64,000 bases of DNA from Rickettsiales bacterium (GCA_025210695.1 JAOARE010000008.1:62001-126000), one strand, 5' to 3'. Shown: positions 10,051 to 20,580, counted from the stretch's first letter. Notes: generated by a model not told the origin, from the letters alone. Made by a program: numbers and translations.

Positions 10051-10929
10051 CTAAACCACCTCAGCACTAGATACAATCTCTATCAATTCTTTAGTAATTG
10101 CAGCTTGACGAGAACGGTTATATAGCAAGGTTAGTTTATCAATCATATCATTAGCATTATTAGTTGCTGAATCCATTGCCGTCATTCTTGCTCCATGCTC
10201 ACTAGCAATAGATTCTAATAAAATATAATATATCTGCACTGCCAGATTTAAAGGCAACATCTGCTCTAAAATCACATGCTGCTTAGGCTCATACTCATAT
10301 AATTGCTCAAGCGGCGCATTATCATTAGAAGCTTCATCAACCAAAGGAATTAACTTGCGAACCATAACATTTTGCTTAATTGCATTTTGAAATTCAGCAT
10401 AAACAAAACTACATATATCAAATTCATCTTCTTCAAATAATTTGGCTATTTTATGAGACAGCTCAACCGCCTGTTCATAATCAAGTTTCTTGTTACTAAA
10501 ACTAGGTATAACTTCAATTACTTTTTCTTTATATGAAGACTTTATTTGATCATATGCTTTTTTCCCTAAGCATAATATTTTATATTTTTTTCCTTCAAGG
10601 TTAAGCTTTTGAATAATGGCTTTAGTTTTCTTTGCGATTGAAGCATTAAACCCTCCACAAAGCCCTTTATCTGAACTAACTAAAACCAATAAATGCATCT
10701 GATCTTTGCCATTTCCAGTTAGTAGCGGTATTGAATCACCACTTGCAAGAACCGAAGCCGCAATATTTCCCACCATATTAGACATTTTATCAGCATATGG
10801 CTTAGCTTGATCTTTCTGTTCTTGAGATTTAAGCAATTTAGATGCAGCAACCATTTTCATGGCTTTAGTTATTTTCTGAGTGGATTTTACTCCTGAAATT
10901 CTAAGCTTTAATTGCTTTAAATTGCTCAT
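10051..10929 (-). CDS. atpG: ATP synthase F1 gamma subunit
   Basis: A 292-residue gamma subunit, the rotor shaft of F1. The N-terminal helix LKLRISGVKSTQKITKAMKM and the C-terminal helix with ARMTAMDSATNNANDMIDKL are the family hallmarks that form the central coiled coil. The Rossmann-like middle contains SSDKGLCGGFN. Its ATG abuts the stop of atpA at 10930, indicating tight coupling. Nothing is unusual in its length or motifs. Confidence 0.97.
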   Translation of the reverse strand: MSNLKQLKLRISGVKSTQKITKAMKMVAASKLLKSQEQKDQAKPYADKMSNMVGNIAASVLASGDSIPLLTGNGKDQMHLLVLVSSDKGLCGGFNASIAKKTKAIIQKLNLEGKKYKILCLGKKAYDQIKSSYKEKVIEVIPSFSNKKLDYEQAVELSHKIAKLFEEDEFDICSFVYAEFQNAIKQNVMVRKLIPLVDEASNDNAPLEQLYEYEPKQHVILEQMLPLNLAVQIYYILLESIASEHGARMTAMDSATNNANDMIDKLTLLYNRSRQAAITKELIEIVSSAEVV

Positions 10930-12489
10930 TTAAACCGCTGCCTTATTTGTCATTTCACCAATTAATTTATCTAAAACAGATTTCAGTTTCTTTTCCGTAT
11001 CTTCGATAATTTTTTGTTCTTTTCTAATTGAATCAAGAATCTTCTTCTCTTTTCCTCTCAAGATTCTTAGTAAAGATTGTTCAAATTCTTTTAGTTGTTT
11101 AACTTCTAAATTATCAATATATCCATTAACACCGGCATAAAGCACAGCAACTTCTTCTTCCATTTGCAAAGTAGAATATTGATCTTGTTTCAATAATTCT
11201 GTAATTCTTTGCCCACGATCAATTAATTTCTTAGTGGAAGCATCAAGATCAGAACCAAATTGAGAGAAAGCTTGCAGCTCTCTAAATTGAGCTAAATCTA
11301 ATTTAACCGTTCCAGCAACTTGCTTCATGGCCTTCACTTGCGCTGCAGATCCAACTCGACTCACTGATAAACCAACATTAATAGCAGGACGAATACCCTT
11401 ATAAAATAATTCAGTTTCTAAAAATATCTGCCCATCAGTAATTGAAATTACGTTAGTTGGAATATATGCAGATACATCACCACCTTGAGTCTCAATAATT
11501 GGCAGAGCTGTTAAAGAACCTGCCCCCTTGTCATCTGAAAGTTTCGCCGCCCTCTCAAGAAGCCTCGAATGAAGATAGAATACATCACCAGGATATGCTT
11601 CACGTCCAGGTGGGCGTCTTAAAAGCAGAGAAACCTGACGATAAGCCACCGCATGTTTACTTAAATCATCATAAACAATTAACCCATGACTGCCATTATC
11701 ACGGAAATATTCACCCATTGTGCAACCAGCATATGGCACTAAATATTGCATAGGTGCAGGATCAGAAGCATTAGCACAGACAACAATAGTATATTCTAAG
11801 GCACCTTCTTCTTGCAGTCTTTTTACAACTTTGGCAACGGTAGATTTCTTTTGGCCAATTGCCACATATACACAATATAGCTTCTTGCTTTCATCATCTA
11901 ATTTATTGATCTGTTTTTGGTTAATAATAGCATCAATGGCAATAGCTGTTTTACCGGTCTGACGATCACCAATAATTAATTCTCTTTGTCCACGACCAAT
12001 TGGAATCAACCCATCTATGGATTTAATTCCAGTTTGCACTGGTTCACTTACAGATTTTCTTTCAATAATTCCAGGCGCTTTAATATCTAAACTTTTATAG
12101 GTTATATCTCCTTTTAAAGGACCAAGACCATCTATAGGGTTACCCAAAGTATCAACTACTCTCCCCAATAATCCCCTTCCTGTTGGCACTTGCATAATTT
12201 TTTTGGTACGTTTTACAGTATCACCTTCTTTAATTTTACTATCACTACCAAAAATCATCACCCCAACATTATCAGCTTCCAAATTAATGGCCATCCCCAT
12301 GGTTTTATTACTAAATTCCACCATCTCTCCAGCTTGAACTTGATCAAGCCCATAAACTCTGGCAACACCGTCACCTACTTTAATCACTTCACCAACTTCA
12401 CTATATTCTACAGTTTTTCCTAACTGAGAAATTTGATCTTTGATAATTTTTGAAACTTCGGATGTATTTATATCCATATTAGTTGCCAC
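10930..12489 (-). CDS. atpA: ATP synthase F1 alpha subunit
   Basis: A 519-residue alpha subunit with Walker A GDRQTGKT at about 175, the [15 protein letters not shown] strand and the [13 protein letters not shown] signature. The frame can start at GTG 12489 (MATNMDIN) or ATG 12477 (MDINTSEV). An AGGGAG sequence runs directly into the GTG but stands eleven bases before the ATG, so ATG 12477 is at least as likely. It provides the non-catalytic nucleotide sites of F1. It follows atpH in the usual order. Confidence 0.97.
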   Translation of the reverse strand: MATNMDINTSEVSKIIKDQISQLGKTVEYSEVGEVIKVGDGVARVYGLDQVQAGEMVEFSNKTMGMAINLEADNVGVMIFGSDSKIKEGDTVKRTKKIMQVPTGRGLLGRVVDTLGNPIDGLGPLKGDITYKSLDIKAPGIIERKSVSEPVQTGIKSIDGLIPIGRGQRELIIGDRQTGKTAIAIDAIINQKQINKLDDESKKLYCVYVAIGQKKSTVAKVVKRLQEEGALEYTIVVCANASDPAPMQYLVPYAGCTMGEYFRDNGSHGLIVYDDLSKHAVAYRQVSLLLRRPPGREAYPGDVFYLHSRLLERAAKLSDDKGAGSLTALPIIETQGGDVSAYIPTNVISITDGQIFLETELFYKGIRPAINVGLSVSRVGSAAQVKAMKQVAGTVKLDLAQFRELQAFSQFGSDLDASTKKLIDRGQRITELLKQDQYSTLQMEEEVAVLYAGVNGYIDNLEVKQLKEFEQSLLRILRGKEKKILDSIRKEQKIIEDTEKKLKSVLDKLIGEMTNKAAV

Positions 12490-12492
12490 TCC

Positions 12493-13053
12493 CTATAATA
12501 AAGCCATTTTTTTAGTTACTGAGTCAGTAAGATTCGTAAATTTTGTTCTTAAAGATGCATCAAACATCTTATTATCTGTTTTAACTATAATTCCAGCAAG
12601 AATTTTCTCATCTGTTTTAAAGGATAAGTCAAGCTTAGATGAAAAAACATCTTCCAATTGTTTATTTATTGTTTTTTGCTCAGCTAAAGATACTTCTTCA
12701 TTGAGCGTAACCTCAACAATTTTAGTTCCCAATGATTCATGCATAAGTACTTCAAAATGATCAGCAATTAGTGGAAATAGCTTCAATCTTTTATTTGCAA
12801 GCAATACATAGATAAAATTGATCATTTCCGATGAAAAACCCAGTTTATCAGCAACTACAGACAATAACTTCTGTTGCTCTTGTTTAGAATATACTGGAGC
12901 TGCAATATTTTTAATAATTGAAGAATCACCAACAAAACATGATTTTAACTTAGTAAATTCTTTAGCTAAACTTGAAATTTTTCCCTTCTCAGAAGCAATC
13001 TCAAAAAACGCTGTTGAGTATAATCTCACCGCATTTGTAAAATATTTTTCCAC
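12493..13053 (-). CDS. atpH: ATP synthase delta (OSCP) subunit
   Basis: This 186-residue protein has the delta/OSCP layout: an N-terminal helical bundle beginning YFTNAVRLYSTAFFEIA, and a C-terminal domain with VTLNEEVSLAEQKTINKQLED and KILAGIIVKTDNKMFDASLR. It links the F1 head to the peripheral stalk. The start codon is GTG: an in-frame TAG lies two codons upstream and no ATG is available near the conserved N-terminus. It is the first gene of the atpHAGDC operon, as in other alphaproteobacteria, where the Fo genes are elsewhere. Confidence 0.95.
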   Translation of the reverse strand: MEKYFTNAVRLYSTAFFEIASEKGKISSLAKEFTKLKSCFVGDSSIIKNIAAPVYSKQEQQKLLSVVADKLGFSSEMINFIYVLLANKRLKLFPLIADHFEVLMHESLGTKIVEVTLNEEVSLAEQKTINKQLEDVFSSKLDLSFKTDEKILAGIIVKTDNKMFDASLRTKFTNLTDSVTKKMALL

Positions 13054-13171
13054 GTGCTATTCCCAAAGAATTTTCAATCAACAATAATCTATCATGCTTA
13101 ACTATTAGAGGCAATAGTTGTTTGTTAGTTGGTAGTTTGAATAGAGTAAGATTTTTATACCATCTTTTGAT

Positions 13172-13948
13172 TCAAGCAAATTGTTCTTTTAAAATTCGTT
13201 CTTCTAAGCTATGATTCTCATCAAATAATAGCCTAATAGCTAAATCTCGACGTTCTTTTACAACAACAGAAGTTACATTGCTAACTTCAAAGAAATCAGC
13301 CACCGCATTAACTGGTCTAAACTCAGACTCTAATATCGTAAAAGTAACTATGGCGGTATGTGGTAATAAAGCACCTCCCCATTTCTTTGGTCTAAAGGGG
13401 CTAATCGGGGTAAGAGCCAATATATCAGAACCAATCGGCAAAATAGGCCCATTAACCGAAGCATTATAAGCGCTGCTTCCAGCAGGGCTTGCAAGCAGCA
13501 CACCATCGCTAATAAGTTCTGCTAATCTAACTTCATCATTCACTGAAATTTTTATTACAGCTGCTTGACTAGATTTTCTGAATAAAGAAACTTCATTAAT
13601 TGCACAGTAAGTCTTGCTAGATCCATCCACAAGCCTAGCTTCCATCTCAAGAGGATGAGTTATTGTTTCCATGGCCCTCTCAAGCCTCTTCATTAAATTA
13701 TCCACTTCAAAATGATTTAATAAAAAGCCTACAGTTCCACAATTCATTCCATAAACGGGAACATTTAAATGAAAATAATTATGCAAACAATGGAGCATAA
13801 ATCCATCTCCACCTAATACTATTATAAGATCAATATCAGTTGTTTTAGGAGTTAATTTTAGAAAGTTATATTTGCTATTGATTTGCTTCAAACGCTCTTG
13901 AGCAATTTTGGTGTCATCAGCAATGATAGCTATTTTTTTATACTTCAT
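13172..13948 (-). CDS. nadK: NAD kinase
   Basis: A 258-residue ATP-NAD kinase that makes NADP in the cytoplasm. The GGDG motif is in VLGGDGFML at about 44-52; NEV/NEVSLFRK and the conserved SDGVLLASPAGSSAYN stretch with the NAD-binding residues follow. The C-terminus has LTPISPFRP. ATG 13948 is preferred over an upstream TTG at 13969 because it opens directly at the first beta strand (KKIAIIADD). It lies between the ATP synthase operon and the pet-linked hypothetical gene, on the same strand. Confidence 0.94.
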   Translation of the reverse strand: MKYKKIAIIADDTKIAQERLKQINSKYNFLKLTPKTTDIDLIIVLGGDGFMLHCLHNYFHLNVPVYGMNCGTVGFLLNHFEVDNLMKRLERAMETITHPLEMEARLVDGSSKTYCAINEVSLFRKSSQAAVIKISVNDEVRLAELISDGVLLASPAGSSAYNASVNGPILPIGSDILALTPISPFRPKKWGGALLPHTAIVTFTILESEFRPVNAVADFFEVSNVTSVVVKERRDLAIRLLFDENHSLEERILKEQFA

Positions 13949-14014
13949 ATAGATAACTATAATTTTCAATACATTATCATTATATGATTTAGAAAATTAA
14001 GAATCAAGTTATAG

Positions 14015-15085
14015 CTATAACTTTGCTAGAACAACTTCTTTACCGGCGTATATAGTTTCTGCAAAGCTTCTAAATAATTTAGAGAGATTTATTTTTTCTA
14101 AGTTAGCCTTTCCTGCCACTAACTCAACAATGATAGGCTTATCATTAAAATAATTTATAGCTTGCTGTTCTTGGCTTCTTGCAAATGGTTGATTGGATAC
14201 AATCGCCATCACTAATGCTCCTCCCTGTTGTTTTGTAGCAAACTCAGTAATTTCATTACCATAAACATCCCACATTTTTTTGTAAGTATCTACGGTATTG
14301 GGTCTAACTAACTCTCCTGTAGGGCTAAGCTTCTTCCCTGCATTAATCACCGGCTTAATTTCTATATTGGATAATTTATCTTTATATTCTTTAATCACCT
14401 CTTCCATCATATCAGTCTCAGTGGGCCAAGTGATTCCTTTACTTGTAAAATATTCGATTGACTCTTTCCTAGCTCTTCTAACTTCCAGGCTTATTTCTTC
14501 ATCGCTTATTTTTTTATCAGAACATGAAATTCTATCATTCTCCATTTCAGCTAGTTTGCTAAAAATTTCAGCAAATTTTGTATTTACCTCTATCTTAGAT
14601 TCTTCGAAGTCCCTGTTTTGAACTTCAGCAATTCTAGAGGCCAGAAGATTAACCGCCATCGGTTCATAATCGCCCCATAACTCACGCTCTCCACCCAACG
14701 GATAAATTGTTTTGGTGTGATAATTATCATTATTTATATCTACCACAATATTCATTCTTTCTCGGAAAGCAGTTTCACTTGCTCCTAGCAGCAATTTATT
14801 AGCTGTATTATTACCAGTGATAATTTCATTCGTATATGAGGTTAGTAATGGCAATAGTTGTAATCTTAAGTCTGGATCTATAAATTTATCGCTAATTTGC
14901 TGCCTTTCCATTCCTTGTAATCTAGGAAAACAAGTTTGTAATGTATCACTAAATGCAATTAGAGTTTCTTCAGCAGTTGGATAATTCTCTATCCTACAAT
15001 TAGCTAGATCAAGGGCTGCTAATAAATCATGTTGCTGAATATCATTAAAGTCATATAAACCAAGTATCGTATTAATATGAGACAT
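14015..15085 (-). CDS. Hypothetical protein linked to petABC, faintly YdcF/DUF218-like
   Basis: The 356-residue product has no signal peptide or membrane helix and no family I can name with confidence. It begins 16 bases after petC and is probably the last gene of the pet transcript. The order of short motifs recalls the DUF218 (YdcF/ElyC-like) Rossmann fold: LLLGASETAFRERMN (about 99-113), LGGERELWGD (about 127), ETDMMEEVIKEY (about 222), a RPNTVDTYKKM segment (about 259) resembling the family's nT-x-eN motif, and ALVMAIVSNQPFARSQ (about 287) resembling its VTS-x-x-H-x-x-R strand. A charged helical insert lies between about 155 and 215. The DUF218 link is a motif-level impression only. Confidence 0.7.
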   Translation of the reverse strand: MSHINTILGLYDFNDIQQHDLLAALDLANCRIENYPTAEETLIAFSDTLQTCFPRLQGMERQQISDKFIDPDLRLQLLPLLTSYTNEIITGNNTANKLLLGASETAFRERMNIVVDINNDNYHTKTIYPLGGERELWGDYEPMAVNLLASRIAEVQNRDFEESKIEVNTKFAEIFSKLAEMENDRISCSDKKISDEEISLEVRRARKESIEYFTSKGITWPTETDMMEEVIKEYKDKLSNIEIKPVINAGKKLSPTGELVRPNTVDTYKKMWDVYGNEITEFATKQQGGALVMAIVSNQPFARSQEQQAINYFNDKPIIVELVAGKANLEKINLSKLFRSFAETIYAGKEVVLAKL

Positions 15086-15101
15086 TTTTTAATCCTGCTT
15101 C

Positions 15102-15857
15102 TTAAACTTTAGCCCAAACTCTCTTTTTGGCAACATAGAACAAACCTGTGAACACTGCTAAAAATAGCAATACTTTAATTCCCATAGACTTGCGTCTTTC
15201 CATTTTTGGATCAGCAGTCCATTGTAAAAAATTAACTATGTCTTTAGACATTTGATCAATACTAGCTTCTGTACCATCAGTATATTGCACCATGCCTTCC
15301 ATAAGCGGTGGAGCCATAGCAATCTGCCCTCCTGGGAAGTAAGGATTATAATGCATTCCTTCTGATAACTTCATGCCACTTGGCGGAGTTTGATTAAATC
15401 CTGTCAATAAAGAATAGGCATAATTTGCTCCATCTTCACGAGCACGAATTATTAAAGATAAATCCGGAGGAAATGCACCATTATTAGTGGCTCTAGCTTC
15501 TTGCTCATTGGCGTAAACAAGAGGGAAATAATCATATAATTTTCCAGGACGCTCATACATCTCACCCATATCATTAGGGCCATCTTTAATGCTATATTGT
15601 TTGGCAATTTCTTTAGCTTGAACTTCAGAAAATCCAATTTCTGTTAGATTACGAAAAGCCACTAACTTTAAAGAATGACAAGCCGAACAAACTTCCTTAT
15701 ATACCTGAAAGCCTCTTTGTGCAGAAGTACGATCAAATGTGCCAAGCATTCCGTCAAAGCTCCACTTCACTCTCTTAGGAGTCATTCCATCGCTAGCTGC
15801 TATAACCGCTCCACTGGCAACTATAATTAAACTTAACAACAACAATACACGCTTCAT
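15102..15857 (-). CDS. petC: Cytochrome c1 of the bc1 complex
   Basis: A 251-residue cytochrome c1. It has a cleavable signal peptide (MKRVLLLLSLIIVASGAVIA), one c-type heme motif CSACH at 57-61, the region carrying the methionine heme ligand (GQIAMAPPLMEGM) and a C-terminal membrane anchor (about 229-245) followed by basic residues. It passes electrons from the Rieske protein to cytochrome c on the periplasmic face. It is the third gene of petABC, starting four bases after petB ends. Confidence 0.97.
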   Translation of the reverse strand: MKRVLLLLSLIIVASGAVIAASDGMTPKRVKWSFDGMLGTFDRTSAQRGFQVYKEVCSACHSLKLVAFRNLTEIGFSEVQAKEIAKQYSIKDGPNDMGEMYERPGKLYDYFPLVYANEQEARATNNGAFPPDLSLIIRAREDGANYAYSLLTGFNQTPPSGMKLSEGMHYNPYFPGGQIAMAPPLMEGMVQYTDGTEASIDQMSKDIVNFLQWTADPKMERRKSMGIKVLLFLAVFTGLFYVAKKRVWAKV

Positions 15858-15861
15858 AAAC

Positions 15862-17073
15862 TTACCCCTTCTTTTTTACTTCTGATTCATCAATAGACGC
15901 AGGCAGCTCTTCTACCGATTCATATTTGCTAGTAAGCGGAATCACTAAAAAGAAATGGGTAAAATAATAGAATGTTGCTATTGTTCCTATAACAGTAAAT
16001 ATTCCTTCAGCGGGTTGGCTTCCAACATAACCTAACAATAAAGAATCAGCTATAAAGATCCAGAAGAAAAACCTAGATAAAGGACGGTAAGCCAAACTTT
16101 TCACTTTTGATTTATCAAGCCAAGGCAAAGCTAACAACACTAAAATGGAAGAAATCATTGCAACAACACCAGCTAATTTATTTGGAATGGAACGCAATAT
16201 TGCATAGAAAGGCAAGAAATACCATTCTGGAACAATATGAGGAGGAGTCACCATTGGATTTGCTGGAATCAAATTATCTGGATGATTTAAGAAATCTGCA
16301 TCAAAAAATATAAAATAAGCAAATATAATAAAGTAAACTCCAAAACCAACAAAATCTTTTATAGTGTAATAAGGATGGAAAGGAACTGTGTCTTTCTTGG
16401 TTTTAACATCAACACCTGTGGGATTATTTGAACCATGTTGATGCAAAGCAACTAAATGCAAAGCAACTAATCCAACTATCACAAAAGGCAATAAATAATG
16501 CAGAGCAAAGAAACGATTTAAGGTTGGATTATCAACAGAAAAACCACCCCATAACCAATTGGTTATGGCTTCACCCATTAAAGGAATTGCTGAGAATAAA
16601 TTGGTGATCACAGTTGCTCCCCAGAAGCTCATCTGCCCCCAAGGCAACACATATCCCATAAAGGCAGTGGCCATAGTAACTAAGAAAATTATCACCCCTA
16701 AAAACCATAATATCTCTCTAGGTGATTTATATGAACCATAATATACACCTCGCATAATATGAATATAAATAGCCACAAAAAACATAGATGCACCAACAGC
16801 GTGAATATTACGAAGCAGCCAACCATAATTCACATCACGCATTATATGTTCAACACTATCAAAAGCCATAGTTGTTTCAGGAGTATAATGCATTGCCAAA
16901 ATAATCCCTGTGACAATTTGAATCACAAGAGCAATACCAGCTATAGACCCTAAGCTCCATAAATAACTCAAATTCTTAGGCGCTCTATATTCACCCAAAT
17001 GTTTTATAAAGGTAAAAACGGGAAGACGATAATCTATCCATTCAATAATTCCACTTTTCTTTTTATTGCTCAT
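15862..17073 (-). CDS. petB: Cytochrome b of the bc1 complex
   Basis: A 403-residue polytopic membrane protein with eight or more helices. It has the heme b histidine pairs ([12 protein letters not shown] and [16 protein letters not shown] and ALHLVALH) and the quinol-site [13 protein letters not shown] motif. It holds both quinone sites of complex III. The short polar N- and C-termini match the alphaproteobacterial form rather than a cytochrome b6/IV split. It sits between petA and petC in a compact operon. Confidence 0.98.
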   Translation of the reverse strand: MSNKKKSGIIEWIDYRLPVFTFIKHLGEYRAPKNLSYLWSLGSIAGIALVIQIVTGIILAMHYTPETTMAFDSVEHIMRDVNYGWLLRNIHAVGASMFFVAIYIHIMRGVYYGSYKSPREILWFLGVIIFLVTMATAFMGYVLPWGQMSFWGATVITNLFSAIPLMGEAITNWLWGGFSVDNPTLNRFFALHYLLPFVIVGLVALHLVALHQHGSNNPTGVDVKTKKDTVPFHPYYTIKDFVGFGVYFIIFAYFIFFDADFLNHPDNLIPANPMVTPPHIVPEWYFLPFYAILRSIPNKLAGVVAMISSILVLLALPWLDKSKVKSLAYRPLSRFFFWIFIADSLLLGYVGSQPAEGIFTVIGTIATFYYFTHFFLVIPLTSKYESVEELPASIDESEVKKKG

Positions 17074-17084
17074 TAACTTATCCT

Positions 17085-17624
17085 CTAGCCAATAATAATT
17101 TTATTATCATCAACAAATCTATAGCTTGGTATAAATAAATTTTTAGGCGCCGGCCCTTTTCTAATTCTCCCCGATGAATCATAATCTGACCCATGACAAG
17201 GGCAGAAATATCCATCATATTCACCTTTGTTCTCAATAGGAACACAACCCAAATGTGTGCAAACCGCTATCATGACCAACCATTGGTCATGCCCTTCTTT
17301 CACTCTTTCTTGGTCTGTTTCAGGATCTATTAAATCTGCCATAGGAACAGCCCTCGCTTCTTCAATTTGCTCTTTGGTACGGTGAGTAATAAAAACAGGT
17401 TTTCCTCTCCACATCACTTTTATGGTCTGCCCCTCTTTTATAGGGCTTAAATCCACTTCTATAGAAGCTTGAGCCAGAACATCTTCAGAAGGATTAAGCG
17501 AATCAACCAAAGGTAACACACAAGCCGCGGCCCCCACGGCTGCCACTGCAGATGCGGTTAAAACAACAAAGTCTCTCCTATCCCTTTTGGAATCTGAAAG
17601 CTTACAGGAATCTTCTTCAGACAT
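17085..17624 (-). CDS. petA: Rieske iron-sulfur subunit of the bc1 complex
   Basis: The 179-residue Rieske protein has both cluster motifs, CTHLGC and CPCHGS, which supply the two Cys and two His ligands plus the disulfide cysteines. The N-terminus has a DRRDFV twin-arginine sequence before a hydrophobic anchor (about 21-42), as expected for Tat export with a retained anchor. It is the first gene of petABC. The 156 bases upstream, next to the amidase gene, are AT-rich and likely hold its promoter. Confidence 0.97.
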   Translation of the reverse strand: MSEEDSCKLSDSKRDRRDFVVLTASAVAAVGAAACVLPLVDSLNPSEDVLAQASIEVDLSPIKEGQTIKVMWRGKPVFITHRTKEQIEEARAVPMADLIDPETDQERVKEGHDQWLVMIAVCTHLGCVPIENKGEYDGYFCPCHGSDYDSSGRIRKGPAPKNLFIPSYRFVDDNKIIIG

Positions 17625-17780
17625 TATTATCCTCTAATTTAATGAAAAATATCTTTATTATTTAAGCACTCTATCATTATCAAATCAATAGCTGAAATAA
17701 TAATTTCCTTGAAATTTATACGATTTATAAAGTTTTGTCCAGAACTCGCAAAAGCAACACTTCATAAATTTTATTAAAAA

Positions 17781-18908
17781 TTATTTTAAGTTGTTGATAT
17801 ACTTATTAACCCCCTGAACTAAAGCTTGGGTGAATAATTTCTTATGTTTTGTAGAACCAAGAAGTTTTTCTTCTTCTTTATTAGACAAAAACCCTACCTC
17901 AATTAACACCGCGGGAGTATCAACACCTTTAAGAATCTTTAGCTCTGCCACCCTATGGGATTTTTTTAAAGTTTCAACAGATGATTTATTTAAAGACATC
18001 ATTATTGCTTTGGCCAAATTTATCGAAGCATTCTGAGTGTCTTGATAAACCATATTGATTAAAACATTGGCGATTTTTTTGTTTTGGTTTAACAGCTGAC
18101 TATTCTTTAAAACATCTCCTTTTGCTTTTTTTGCAGATAAATTTGCCGTCTCTTTATCAAGCCCTTCTTTTGATAAAGTGTAAACAGAAGCCCCATGCAA
18201 TGTAGTATCTTCATTAAAGTCTGCATGGAGAGACAGAAACAGATCTGCCTTCATTTTTCTAGCTTTTGTCCTACGTTCTTCTGAAGAAAGATAGGCATCA
18301 GAATCCCTAGTCATTATCACTTTATATTGTGGATATTTCTTAAGCTCCTTATATAGCTCTTTAGCATAGGCCAAAACTAGATCTTTCTCTAAAATATTCA
18401 GGCTAGACCCTTTGGTCCCTTGATCCACTCCCCCATGCCCTGGATCAATCATAATTACAGTTTTTTTAAGCTGCTCCTCTTTTTTTCTTGCCCTATTTTT
18501 CTTATCTTTATTAACAACAATTTTGTTATTACTCATCTCTATAGTTACAAACAACCTTCCATCTTGAACCACAGCGTAAGATTTCTCAAATTTAGTATTT
18601 TCTGATAACTCTAAAATCATTCTTAAAGTATTTGCTTCTCTATTAGATTTTAAAATTGCTTTGAGGAATCTTCCATCTAGTCTGTGAGATATACTTTCCA
18701 CAACAAATTCAGTGTTAGTAAAATCAATAGTTACTTTATCTTCACCTGGAACCACTTGGTAACTGATCTGCTGATCTAACTCTAACGTGACTCTATATTT
18801 ATTATCGCCAATCATAGAGTGATTAATATGAACTAACTTCACTTGGGCAAAAGAACTAACTCCAAGAAACAACACATTAAAAACAAAAAAAATTCTAACA
18901 AGTAACAT
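17781..18908 (-). CDS. amiC: N-acetylmuramoyl-L-alanine amidase, AmiC type
   Basis: A 375-residue exported amidase that cleaves peptidoglycan stem peptides during cell separation. It has a signal peptide (VRIFFVFNVLFLGVSSFA), an AMIN domain (about 20-130) that binds the wall, and a zinc Amidase_3 domain. That domain shows IDPGHGGVDQG, NILEKDLVLAYA, LSLHAD and a closing IEVGFLSN glutamate motif. ATG 18908 lies one base after the tldD stop and is preferred over GTG 18926, which would add six residues before the signal peptide. It shows that peptidoglycan remodelling persists in this organism. Confidence 0.92.
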   Translation of the reverse strand: MLLVRIFFVFNVLFLGVSSFAQVKLVHINHSMIGDNKYRVTLELDQQISYQVVPGEDKVTIDFTNTEFVVESISHRLDGRFLKAILKSNREANTLRMILELSENTKFEKSYAVVQDGRLFVTIEMSNNKIVVNKDKKNRARKKEEQLKKTVIMIDPGHGGVDQGTKGSSLNILEKDLVLAYAKELYKELKKYPQYKVIMTRDSDAYLSSEERRTKARKMKADLFLSLHADFNEDTTLHGASVYTLSKEGLDKETANLSAKKAKGDVLKNSQLLNQNKKIANVLINMVYQDTQNASINLAKAIMMSLNKSSVETLKKSHRVAELKILKGVDTPAVLIEVGFLSNKEEEKLLGSTKHKKLFTQALVQGVNKYINNLK

Positions 18909-18909
18909 C

Positions 18910-20343
18910 TTATACTTTTGTTCCACCCACAGTAATTTTTTCTATCAACAAGCTTGGTTGCCCTATTCCAACTGGAACTGACTGTCCATTTTTACCACAC
19001 ATTCCGGCCCCTCGATCCAAACTTAAATCATTTCCTATAGCCTCAATTTTTTTCATAACATCTGGGCCATTACCGATTAAACTAGCGCCTTTTATAGGCC
19101 TAGTAACCTTGCCGTCTTCAATTAAAAAAGCATTAGCTGACTCAAAAACAAATTTCCCTGAAGTGATATCAACCTGACCGCCATTAAACTTTGGAAAATA
19201 AATACCATTTTTTACCGAAGCAATCATATCTTCTTGAGCGGTATCTCCCGACAACATAAAAGTATTTGTCATTCTTGGCATTGGCTGATGAGCATAATTC
19301 TCTCGTCTACCGTTACCTGTTGGCTTCATATTCATTAACCTAGCATTCATTCTGTCTTGCATATAGCTAACTAAAACGCCATCTTCAATCAAAATATTTC
19401 TTTGCGTAGATGTGCCTTCGTCATCAAAATTCAAACTACCTCTTCGGTTAGAAATAGTACCATCATCTATAACCGTCACACCTTTTGATGCCACTCGCTT
19501 GCCCATAGATTCAGAAAAAGCAGAAGTCTTCATGCGATTAAAATCACCTTCTAACCCATGCCCAACAGCTTCATGAAGCAACACTCCAGGATCACCTGGC
19601 CCTAACACAACCTTAAACTCTCCAGCTGGAGCAGGCTCTGCCTGCAAATTAGTCATTGCCATATCAAGTGCACGATCAGCCATTGCTTGCCAATTTTCTG
19701 GGATGAACAAATCATGGTAAGCTTTCCTGGCACCAGCACTATCCCCACCTGCCTCTAATTTTCCATCTTTTGCTAACACAACAGAAATTGAAAGATGCGT
19801 TATTGGCCTAATATCAGAATATTCTTCGCTCAAGGTTTTAAGTATTGAAATTATAGATCTTCCACCGCCAATTCTAACTGTAACTTGTTTCACAAAAGGG
19901 TTTTTACTGCGAACATATTCATCTATATTTTTAGCTATATTAATTTTTTCTTGAAAATCCACTTCTTTAATTGGGTCAAGAGCTTGATATAAACTATGTT
20001 TTTTATTACCAGCGTCTATTGCCATATGCACAGGTTGGGCAAATCTTTTAATAGACCTAACCACTTCTCCTGCTTTTTTTAGGGCCTCTTCTGAAAGATC
20101 TGTCGAATGAGCAAAAGATGCTACATCTCCTAAAACTCCTCTCATGCCAAACCCCTTAGAAATATTGAAGCTGGCATTATTCACTTTCTGATCATCATAA
20201 ACCAACATCTCTGACTGAGATTCTTGCAGGTATAATTCTCCATCATCAAAGCCATCCAAAATTTGAGTAACTAAATTTTGACAAACATCTTTTGTCCAAT
20301 TATTTTTGCTAAAAAAGCAAGCATCATTGATGTTAAGAAGCAT
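18910..20343 (-). CDS. tldD: Metalloprotease TldD
   Basis: A 477-residue member of the TldD/PmbA family. The metal site HEAVGHGLEGDF is intact at about 258-269, which marks the catalytic TldD partner rather than PmbA/TldE. The C-terminal beta-rich domain has the MNTGN-like MKPTGNGRR segment and a GGTKV end. TldD with TldE degrades unfolded peptides and matures some modified peptides. No tldE gene is in this window, so its partner must lie elsewhere. It is followed directly by amiC. Confidence 0.95.
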   Translation of the reverse strand: MLLNINDACFFSKNNWTKDVCQNLVTQILDGFDDGELYLQESQSEMLVYDDQKVNNASFNISKGFGMRGVLGDVASFAHSTDLSEEALKKAGEVVRSIKRFAQPVHMAIDAGNKKHSLYQALDPIKEVDFQEKINIAKNIDEYVRSKNPFVKQVTVRIGGGRSIISILKTLSEEYSDIRPITHLSISVVLAKDGKLEAGGDSAGARKAYHDLFIPENWQAMADRALDMAMTNLQAEPAPAGEFKVVLGPGDPGVLLHEAVGHGLEGDFNRMKTSAFSESMGKRVASKGVTVIDDGTISNRRGSLNFDDEGTSTQRNILIEDGVLVSYMQDRMNARLMNMKPTGNGRRENYAHQPMPRMTNTFMLSGDTAQEDMIASVKNGIYFPKFNGGQVDITSGKFVFESANAFLIEDGKVTRPIKGASLIGNGPDVMKKIEAIGNDLSLDRGAGMCGKNGQSVPVGIGQPSLLIEKITVGGTKV

Positions 20344-20446
20344 TTATTATCTCTAAATATTTTGAAACCGAATATACTATAATTTACAACTCCATAAATT
20401 GCTAGTCAAATCCGCATTGGATTAACAATTATAAATCATTATTTGT

Positions 20447-20514
20447 TAGAGAACACAGAACCGTGCTTTAATTAGTTATAGATTCTTGTTTGATTAATTA
20501 TTGTGTTTTCTCTA
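20447..20514. other. Imperfect inverted repeat upstream of coxB
   Basis: TAGAGAACACA at 20447-20457 is mirrored by TGTGTTTTCTCTA at 20502-20514, with two extra bases in the second arm and a 44-base spacer. It lies in the 237-base gap between tldD and coxB, shortly before a TATAAATTATGATAAT stretch that could hold a -10 element. It may be an operator or an mRNA leader structure; AT-rich sequence makes chance arms fairly likely. Confidence 0.3.
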
Positions 20515-20580
20515 TTCATAGAGTATAAATTATGATAATAATTTTATATATCTTTTAAATTTAAGGTTGTGTTCATTGTT

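Noticed and set aside
13050-13056. CCACGTG near the start of atpH as a second parS site
   Set aside because: Only the core CACGTG is symmetric; the arms do not match parS on either side. The GTG in it is the atpH start codon.
12818-13087. Plus-strand reading frame opposite atpH
   Set aside because: It is antisense to a conserved subunit gene and has no ribosome binding site or recognisable domain.
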